DNA of 12,237 nt, from assembly GCA_937890875.1 (NCBI GenBank), contig CALAEB010000645.1, positions 1 through 12,237 on the forward strand. Direction: 5' to 3'. Each line of letters begins with the position of its first letter. The stretch's first letter is position 1. This DNA comes from an uncultured Anaerolineaceae bacterium. Its GTDB lineage: Bacteria > Chloroflexota > Anaerolineae > Anaerolineales > Anaerolineaceae. A program made the translations under genes and the position numbers. The notes below the pieces were generated by a model. It worked only from the letters and a program-made list of their open reading frames with translations, ran no database searches and was not told where the DNA came from. This document shows positions 7,118-12,237 of this stretch, piece after piece.

Positions 7118-8710
7118 TTAACCGTTTTTCGGGTTATTCTCTTTATTGACGACCAGCTTTCCCCCCATTTGTAACGCCGCATCGACTAATGAAGCCGATC
7201 CGCCGGAAACGGCACTCCGTTTTCCGTAAATTGTAAGCGCAACGCCGACCGATTTTCCAAGAATATTGGTTATCGCGGCGCTGGTCCAGAGCAGATTTCT
7301 GCGGTTTTGCTGTAATTTATTCTTAATGGTCTCCCGTGGAAAACCTAAATACAATACGCCTTCCCGAACATCCAGCAGTTTGGCGTGATTCAAGGTGGCG
7401 TCCAGGATGGGATCATGCTGTTTGATCAGCGCGCGGACTTTAGACCAGTTTTGTACGATCTCATCTTTGGTGACGGAAGGATCCGGCGTTTCACCTTTGC
7501 GGATCACGACACCGCCGGTTTGTTCCAGCTCGTCATCATCATCTTCTTCTTCCTCAGGGACGGTTTTCCCGGCGGACTGCTGGACGACCGGCTTTTCAAC
7601 GACCCGTTCAATGACCTGTACTGCCTGCTGTTTTTCCTCGCAGCTTTCCGCGAGCGCGAGCTCCAGATTTAATCCCGGATGCCAGCCGGTCCGATTGTCA
7701 ACCGCCGCTTGATTGAATAGGCGGATCATCTCGACCAGTTTTTCCGGAGACAGTTTTTGTGCCTGCCGGCTCATCGACTCACGGTTTTCAAGGCTGACTT
7801 CGAGCGTCTCATTCGTTCCCATCCGCAGGATTAAAAGCTGGCGCAGGTATTCGACCGTTTGGCGGGCAAGTTGGCGGGAATCCGTTCCGGAATCCAAGGC
7901 CTGATGAAGAACGTTCAGCCCTGCAGCCGTATCCCGATCGACCACCGCCGCTATCAGTTCGACGACGGCCTGATTCGCCGCGACGCCCAGCGTGTTTTGT
8001 GCCGCGGCGAGCGTGATCGTTCCTCCGCTTGAGGAAAGCTGATCCAGCATGGAAACTGCGTCACGCATTGCGCCGGTTGCCTGCCGGGCGATCAGTGTCA
8101 GGGCATCCTGTTCGGCTTCAATTCCCTCGTCTTTGCAAATCGTTTCCAGCCAGCGGACGATATCGGAAACGGGAATCCGGCGGAATTCATGGTGCTGGCA
8201 GCGTGACAGAACGGTAGCCGGAATTTTATGGATTTCCGTTGTCGCCAGAATGAACATGGCATGCGCCGGCGGTTCTTCCAGCGTTTTGAGCAGCGCGTTG
8301 AAAGCGGCTGTTGAAAGCATGTGGACTTCGTCAATGATGTAGACCTTCATTCTTCCCTGTGACGGCGAGAAATTAATTTTGTCCCGCAGGTCACGGATAT
8401 CATCGACACTGGTGTTGGAAGCGGCGTCGATCTCGATTACGTCCAGAAACCGGCCTGCATTCATCGCTTCGCAATTAATACAATGCTCACAGGGCCGGGC
8501 GGACAGATCCGGATCCAGGCAGTTTACGGCTCGGGCCAGAATTCTGGCTACCGTCGTTTTTCCCGTTCCGCGGGGACCGGAAAAAAGATAAGCATGCCCG
8601 ACCCGGTCCGATTGAATCGCATTTTTTAAAATTCGGGTGACCTGTTCCTGGCTGACAACTTCATCCCAGGTTTGCGGGCGATACTTTCGATAAAATGCCT
8701 GTGAAGCCAC
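7118..8710 (-). CDS. dnaX: DNA polymerase III subunit gamma/tau
   Basis: A 530-residue cytoplasmic AAA+ ATPase, the motor of the clamp loader that places the beta clamp on DNA. It starts ASQAFYRKYRPQTWDEV, the family hallmark. Visible: Walker A GPRGTGKT (45-52); zinc module C64, C74, C77, C80; DAASNTSVDDIRDLRD (95-110); Walker B VYIIDEVH (123-130); sensor 1 FILATTE (153-159); arginine finger region SRC (169-171). Residues about 383-393 are a run of Glu and Asp between the collar domain and a C-terminal domain (IVQNWSKVRALIKQHDP onward). Length lies between E. coli gamma and tau; I see no A-rich slippery site for frameshifting. The start is GTG at 8710: an in-frame TGA lies two codons upstream, so no earlier start exists, and AAAGGA sits 12 bases upstream, a long spacing. 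Confidence 0.96.
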   Translation of the reverse strand: MASQAFYRKYRPQTWDEVVSQEQVTRILKNAIQSDRVGHAYLFSGPRGTGKTTVARILARAVNCLDPDLSARPCEHCINCEAMNAGRFLDVIEIDAASNTSVDDIRDLRDKINFSPSQGRMKVYIIDEVHMLSTAAFNALLKTLEEPPAHAMFILATTEIHKIPATVLSRCQHHEFRRIPVSDIVRWLETICKDEGIEAEQDALTLIARQATGAMRDAVSMLDQLSSSGGTITLAAAQNTLGVAANQAVVELIAAVVDRDTAAGLNVLHQALDSGTDSRQLARQTVEYLRQLLILRMGTNETLEVSLENRESMSRQAQKLSPEKLVEMIRLFNQAAVDNRTGWHPGLNLELALAESCEEKQQAVQVIERVVEKPVVQQSAGKTVPEEEEDDDDELEQTGGVVIRKGETPDPSVTKDEIVQNWSKVRALIKQHDPILDATLNHAKLLDVREGVLYLGFPRETIKNKLQQNRRNLLWTSAAITNILGKSVGVALTIYGKRSAVSGGSASLVDAALQMGGKLVVNKENNPKNG

Positions 8711-8748
8711 GTTTGATCATGATCCTTTCTGCTGATGTGCTCAGTTCA

Positions 8749-8754
8749 ATTATA
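8749..8754 (-). promoter_or_regulatory. -10 element of the probable dnaX promoter
   Basis: On the minus strand this is TATAAT, a perfect -10 hexamer, about 40 bases upstream of the dnaX GTG. The -35 at 17 bases spacing is poor (TCCGCA), so the promoter may be weak or need an activator. The position is right for a short leader before dnaX. Confidence 0.45.
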
Positions 8755-8765
8755 CTCAATTCGGA

Positions 8766-8801
8766 CTCGTGTGCGGAATCCGCAGTAACTTGAAACACGA
8801 G
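8766..8801. promoter_or_regulatory. Nested dyads over the -35 region of the dnaX promoter
   Basis: A 13-base palindrome TGCGGAATCCGCA (8772-8784) lies where the -35 would be, flanked by an outer inverted repeat CTCGTG (8766-8771) / CACGAG (8796-8801). Two dyads in the -35 zone are compatible with an operator, but no regulator is known from this window. Confidence 0.3.
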
Positions 8802-8827
8802 AGCCGTTCAAATGTAAAAGAAAAGTT

Positions 8828-8872
8828 TGCGGTTACCCGATTCTCCGCAAAACGGAGAATTGGGTAACCGCA
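8828..8872 (-). terminator. 20-bp hairpin followed by T-rich tract, terminator of the lamin-tail-like gene
   Basis: Arms 8828-8847 and 8853-8872 pair over 20 positions with one G/T wobble and a 5-base loop. Read on the minus strand, the stem is followed by a T-rich stretch (TTTTCTTTT at about 8817-8825). It lies 64 bases beyond the stop of the upstream minus-strand gene and before the dnaX promoter, so it should insulate dnaX. Confidence 0.72.
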
Positions 8873-8935
8873 GAATCCCTGACCCTAATTTGATTCGGAT
8901 TTTGACTGTCGGCTCAAATTTTGCTTCCTGCGCAA

Positions 8936-9547
8936 TCAGGGAATTCGGTATGTCGCCTGGATGTTTTCGTCCGCGTCTTTGATAACGGTCGTTTCACCGG
9001 ATTTCCAAACCGGTTCGGATTGTCCCCAGTATAGCTCAAAGGGCGTATTGTGCCCGGAACGCGAATAGACCTCAATGAAAATGTCCCGCCGGATCAGCTG
9101 GATGTCCGGAAACGTAAAAACATTTCCGTCCGCATCTTCCAATGTCCAATTGGCGAGCGAGACAGCAGTATCCGACGTGCTAAGGATTTGAACCGCCTCG
9201 GTGTTGGTATCGCCGACTCCGATTACCTGAGAAATCGTCACGGCCGCTCCGCGGACCGGAGGAAGGACAAAACCCGGCGTGGATGTCGTCTGATCCGTCT
9301 CTTCGTCCGTTGAAACCGGCTGCGTCTCACCTGGATCTGAAACCGGTGTATCCGTGACGGCTAAGATCCCGTAATCGACGATTTGGGTCGACTCCAGAGA
9401 AATTTCGGTCTCCTCCGGAACCACTAGGGTATACGGTTTTTCAGCATTACGGATGTTTTCCCAATAGTACAGAACGGCCAGCGTCGAAAAAACAGAAACC
9501 AGGATGTTTATGACCAGAAGGATCAATATTTTCCAAAAAGAACTCAT
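8936..9547 (-). CDS. Membrane-anchored lamin-tail-like (LTD) domain protein
   Basis: A 203-residue protein of unknown function. Residues 4-28 form one membrane helix, so the rest is probably outside the cell. Residues 40-97 are a Thr, Glu, Pro and Ser-rich linker (PVSDPGETQPVSTDEETDQT). From about 99 a beta-rich domain follows: VTISQVIGVGDTNTEAVQI, then SLANWTLEDADGNVFTFP, then FIEVYSRSGHNTPFELYWG and WKSGETTVIKDADENI. The order (valued strand, NWTLED-GN-F-FP, then W-(x)n-G-D-AYL-D like ending) is that of the lamin-tail domain found in many bacterial secreted proteins. Start is the ATG at 9547 with GAGG six bases upstream. It is divergent from the NYN gene across 52 bases. Its build parallels the Ig-like protein at 4926-5666. 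Confidence 0.75.
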   Translation of the reverse strand: MSSFWKILILLVINILVSVFSTLAVLYYWENIRNAEKPYTLVVPEETEISLESTQIVDYGILAVTDTPVSDPGETQPVSTDEETDQTTSTPGFVLPPVRGAAVTISQVIGVGDTNTEAVQILSTSDTAVSLANWTLEDADGNVFTFPDIQLIRRDIFIEVYSRSGHNTPFELYWGQSEPVWKSGETTVIKDADENIQATYRIP

Positions 9548-9586
9548 AAAAAACCTCGGAAGATAAGAAACAAATTAAAATTCCGG

Positions 9587-9592
9587 TAAAAT
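9587..9592 (+). promoter_or_regulatory. -10 element TAAAAT placed for a leaderless NYN mRNA
   Basis: TAAAAT ends seven bases before the ATG at 9600, and no Shine-Dalgarno is seen, so transcription could start at or next to the start codon. No good -35 is present. This is an inference from spacing only. Confidence 0.3.
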
Positions 9593-9599
9593 TCAGCGA

Positions 9600-10100
9600 A
9601 TGGTAACAATTGTTGACGGGCATAATCTGATTCCAAAAATCCGAGGGCTCAGCTTGAGCCAGTTGGATGATGAGAGCCGATTAATTGAAATTTTGCAAAA
9701 TTACTCCCGGCTGCGCAGAAAAAAGGTCGAAATCTTTTTTGATCGCGCTGCTGTCGGACGGGCCGGTTCATATATGGCCGGAACGATCCGGGTTACCCAC
9801 GTCTCAGAAAAAACAACGGCGGATGAGGAGATTATTCAGCGGATCCGCAACGCGGGTAAGAGAGCATCCGAGCTTCTGGTTATTTCTTCCGATCACCACA
9901 TTCAAACCCAAGCCAGAAATCTGGGCGCCAAGGTTTTGTCATCTGATCAGTTTGTATTAGAATTATACGCCGCTTTGAATGATTCCGGTTCTTCCGTCCC
10001 GGATGCAAAAAACGAGCGGAGTCTTACTGCAGAAGAAATTCAGGAGTGGATTACGCTTTTCAGTTCAAAACCACCAAAGAAATATTCAGATAAAGACTGA
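9600..10100 (+). CDS. NYN-domain (YacP/Rae1-like) putative endoribonuclease
   Basis: A 166-residue cytoplasmic protein with the PIN-like NYN fold. Motifs fit the YacP group: IVDGHNL (4-10) with Asp6 and Asn9, VEIFFDRA (43-50) with Asp48, KTTADEEIIQRI (71-82) with Asp75, and VISSDHHIQTQARNLGAKV (94-112) with Asp98. These acidic residues form the metal site. In Bacillus the relative Rae1 cleaves mRNA on the ribosome; that role here is an inference. The last 35 residues form a polar tail. The start is the ATG at 9600; no ribosome binding site precedes it, but the frame begins with the core strand, so a later start would break the fold. The 3' end overlaps the convergent tspO-like gene by 41 bases and no terminator lies between them. 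Confidence 0.83.
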   Translation: MVTIVDGHNLIPKIRGLSLSQLDDESRLIEILQNYSRLRRKKVEIFFDRAAVGRAGSYMAGTIRVTHVSEKTTADEEIIQRIRNAGKRASELLVISSDHHIQTQARNLGAKVLSSDQFVLELYAALNDSGSSVPDAKNERSLTAEEIQEWITLFSSKPPKKYSDKD

Positions 10101-10533
10101 ACAAATCCCATAGTACCAGCGGAAAAAGCAAATAACCGGCATCGTGATCCACAAACCATGCCATCAATGTTGTCAGTAATCCGACCAGGATCCCCGCGAC
10201 ATTCATCGCCAGTGCCCCCGTAAGACTTCCGTCTTGAAAGAGTAAAAAATTCCATGCGAGAACCGTGCTAAGGAAAATCAGCAGCATGATCAGAACATTT
10301 TTCTTCCGTTTCGCGGAGATCGGGTTTTGTAAGATATGCCAGGCAGCGAATCCGCATAACGTTAAGAGGAACAGCCAGATTGCGACGAACCCTTTTTCAC
10401 TTGGAAATCCGGCCGGAAGACGAAGCGACGAAAAAATACCGGCGCTGTCTTTACGAACCAGGTTTACAGACAATGAACCGAAAAAAGCGGTGGTGACCAG
10501 CAAACAAAGAAACAATGAGCCTGTCTTTTTCAT
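10060..10533 (-). CDS. TspO/MBR family membrane protein (divergent)
   Basis: A 157-residue protein with five predicted membrane helices (about 5-25, 48-68, 78-99, 105-127, 131-155), the number and length of TspO/MBR. Family-like features are LAWNFLLF in helix 3, MAWF at the end of helix 4 and AGYLLFPLVLWDLFSLYLN in helix 5. TspO proteins bind porphyrins and related tetrapyrroles, and affect stress and pigment control; substrate here is unknown. It has only five tryptophans (53, 65, 94, 126, 142), fewer than classic TspO, and the usual GPxW before helix 2 is absent. The frame stays open upstream to 10956, but that part lies inside the next gene on the same strand; the ATG at 10533 has AGGA six bases upstream. 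It starts 14 bases after the hydrolase stop, so the two are likely one transcript. Confidence 0.72.
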   Translation of the reverse strand: MKKTGSLFLCLLVTTAFFGSLSVNLVRKDSAGIFSSLRLPAGFPSEKGFVAIWLFLLTLCGFAAWHILQNPISAKRKKNVLIMLLIFLSTVLAWNFLLFQDGSLTGALAMNVAGILVGLLTTLMAWFVDHDAGYLLFPLVLWDLFSLYLNISLVVLN

Positions 10534-10547
10534 ATAAAATCCTGTGG

Positions 10548-12224
10548 TTAAAAAAATGTTGCGCCTGAAATCAGGCTCCAAGCCAATAACGCTCCGCAAA
10601 GTAATGAGCCGGACAGAGCGTCGGATGTACGCCGGACCAGCATGGCCTGCATCCATAAAAGGCTTGCGATAAGCAGTGTGCCGGAAAAGGCGGCTGAGCC
10701 GGCAAATCTCCAACCTGTTTCCGGAAAAATCGACCCTTGATCCGGGAAAAATACCGAAGTCAGCCATTCCCAGCCGGAATGGCCGAACGCAAACCGGGGA
10801 CCATATTCGATCAGCAGAAAAATCAATAAGGCCGAAATTCCGGCCAGAATAAACCGGGTTACCCCTTGCGTTCCGGCCGGGGCCGAAATGAACAAGTGGG
10901 AATAGTTCCAAAAGAAAAAGGCGGAAATAACGAATGCTGCCGTGAACGCCATCCATCTTTCAGCCGGAAGCGGACGGAGCAGCGGGATGAGAAAATGCGT
11001 CTCCAGCATAAAAACGCGCGACAAAACCCAAACGGACAAATAGAGGAAAAAAAATAAAATGGCGACTGTTCCCGCTGTACGCAAAAAAAATCCGAAACGA
11101 ATTTCTCCGATAAGCGGTTGTTTTTGCATTGCGGCACAGACCATCCGGATGATCAGCATGAAAATGCCGAGACTGAAAATCCAGTAAATAAGACCGTTTG
11201 CTGAATTGGATCCGACTGTTTCGAAGAACCGGGCAGTCGCCGGAACCGAAAGGAGCCAAAGCGCCAGACTGCCGATGACCCAAAGCAGCACAGCCCGCTT
11301 TCCGGTGATGATTTCGGAAGTGCGATCTTTCGGCGCTGTATTGGGTTGAATCGTGTAACGCAATTGAAAAAATTCGCATAGCCATTTAAGCATAAACAGT
11401 AAAATCAAATAAGCAGCCAGGAGCAAAACTTCCCGAACGGATCCAAGCTGCGCGGCCGGATCAAACCACAACGGAAGATCATCCGGGATTTTTAACGCGT
11501 TTTGGAACCAATTGAGCGCCGCTGCAATACATCCGGGATGCAGCGGCAAAAAGAATTGCGGAATATGAAAATTTCGTATCGTGTATGATTTTTGTGCTTT
11601 TTCTGCTGCATTGGCGGTGAAAGTAGATTCTATTGCGGATTGCAGGATGAGGACATTCGCCGGCTTATTTGAATTTGCAAAGCGCTGTAGAACTGTATCA
11701 TCCGGAGCGATCAGGACTACCGATTGAAACCATGAAAGATCCGCGACGGATAAACCGCTTGTCGTCCCCAGTGTATAGCCGGCGAATCCGATTCTTTTTT
11801 TATCGACAAAGGTTTGGCTTTCCAATAACAAACGTGCACTATTAATAATATTCAGCTGCGGATTTGACAGCGCCGACGGCGTATTTCCCTGTCCAAAATT
11901 GTCAACCGTCAGTGCCACAAAACCGCGTCTTGCCAATTCGACCGCCAGCGGTGCAAGCGTATCCTTGTCGGATTGAACGCCGGCGATTAATAAAATGGCC
12001 GGACGTTGGTTCAGCGACTGGGCTTCCAGCGGCCGGTACAGCCGGCCGCCGGTATAGATTGTTTCTGTCAATTCAATGTCAATCGAATGAATTAAAATTT
12101 TTCCGCCATCTGTCTCAATCCACTTTGCCGCTGAAAAAAGAAGCAGCAGCGTTGAAAATGCGAACAGGAAAGAAACGGATGGCGGAAAATGGCGGCTGCG
12201 CATCGAAAAGCGGAGGACAGACAC
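10548..12224 (-). CDS. Alpha/beta-hydrolase-like domain fused to polytopic membrane domain
   Basis: At least 558 residues. A membrane helix (about 14-33) is followed by an alpha/beta-hydrolase-like domain (about 50-250): RPAILLIAGVQSDKDTLAPLA, ARRGFVALTVDNFGQGNTP and the elbow KKRIGFAGYTLGT. The C-terminal 300 residues hold about eight membrane helices (near 269-290, 317-336, 350-370, 388-408, 432-452, 463-481, 510-530, 537-558). Normally the elbow is G-x-S-x-G; here it is G149-Y-T151-L-G153, so the nucleophile serine is threonine. The expected acid strand reads NVLILQSAIEST with no canonical GxxD. A late histidine is present in LPLHPG. Loss of hydrolase activity is therefore likely. The start is uncertain: GTG at 12224 is used, an ATG lies at 12203, and the frame has no stop up to the window edge, so it may begin outside. 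tspO follows 14 bases downstream. Confidence 0.68.
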   Translation of the reverse strand: MSVLRFSMRSRHFPPSVSFLFAFSTLLLLFSAAKWIETDGGKILIHSIDIELTETIYTGGRLYRPLEAQSLNQRPAILLIAGVQSDKDTLAPLAVELARRGFVALTVDNFGQGNTPSALSNPQLNIINSARLLLESQTFVDKKRIGFAGYTLGTTSGLSVADLSWFQSVVLIAPDDTVLQRFANSNKPANVLILQSAIESTFTANAAEKAQKSYTIRNFHIPQFFLPLHPGCIAAALNWFQNALKIPDDLPLWFDPAAQLGSVREVLLLAAYLILLFMLKWLCEFFQLRYTIQPNTAPKDRTSEIITGKRAVLLWVIGSLALWLLSVPATARFFETVGSNSANGLIYWIFSLGIFMLIIRMVCAAMQKQPLIGEIRFGFFLRTAGTVAILFFFLYLSVWVLSRVFMLETHFLIPLLRPLPAERWMAFTAAFVISAFFFWNYSHLFISAPAGTQGVTRFILAGISALLIFLLIEYGPRFAFGHSGWEWLTSVFFPDQGSIFPETGWRFAGSAAFSGTLLIASLLWMQAMLVRRTSDALSGSLLCGALLAWSLISGATFF

Positions 12225-12237
12225 GCTCAGTTTAGTA

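Noticed and set aside
7527..7557. Glu/Asp codon run in dnaX as a possible frameshift or repeat-expansion site
   Set aside because: It is a simple acidic linker in a position where linkers are usual, with no A-rich slippery heptamer near it.
10534..10956. Upstream extension of the TspO-like frame to 298 codons
   Set aside because: This part lies within the hydrolase gene on the same strand in another frame; the ATG at 10533 has a good ribosome binding site and gives the normal TspO length.
11864..12235. 123-codon plus-strand frame at the right edge
   Set aside because: It is antisense to the hydrolase domain and its protein has no recognisable features.

Overview
The window is ordinary bacterial chromosome with dense genes on both strands and short AT-rich spacers. 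No rRNA, tRNA, insertion sequence, phage gene or CRISPR array is visible. The best guess for the host is a member of the Chloroflexota, class Anaerolineae. This rests on two short membrane-anchored surface proteins, one ending in an NBR1-type Ig-like domain and one in a lamin-tail-like domain, a style that is common there. It is an inference from gene style, not from a marker gene.

Layout, left to right. (1) 1-210: the 3' end of folE (GTP cyclohydrolase I), followed by a 379-base gap without a gene. (2) 590-1747: an alpha-oxoamine synthase of the serine palmitoyltransferase / 2-amino-3-ketobutyrate CoA ligase type. (3) 2037-3266: a large HAD-family hydrolase, closed by a bidirectional terminator at 3265-3301 that it shares with the convergent gene. 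(4) 3321-4598, minus strand: a cysteine-rich protein of the FliB (flagellin lysine-N-methylase) family. (5) 4926-5666: a membrane-anchored protein with an NBR1-type Ig-like domain. (6) 5921-8710, minus strand: dnaX, ybaB and recR in the conserved bacterial order, with a 227-base spacer and hairpin between dnaX and ybaB, and ybaB and recR almost touching. (7) 8936-9547, minus strand: a membrane-anchored lamin-tail-like protein. (8) 9600-10100: a NYN/YacP-type RNase-like protein. (9) 10060-10533, minus strand: a divergent TspO/MBR protein whose 3' end overlaps that of the NYN gene by 41 bases. (10) 10548-12224, minus strand: an extracytoplasmic alpha/beta-hydrolase-like domain fused to about eight membrane helices, probably co-transcribed with tspO.

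The genes do not form one obvious pathway. dnaX-ybaB-recR is the only well-known functional cluster (replication clamp loader, nucleoid-associated protein, recombination mediator). The points most worth a second look are: an exact eight-residue gap in the alpha-oxoamine synthase that removes the histidine expected to stack on PLP; an alpha/beta-hydrolase domain with threonine at the nucleophile position, fused to a polytopic membrane domain next to a TspO homologue; and several long, perfect or near-perfect intergenic hairpins. I did not find a convincing new multi-gene system.
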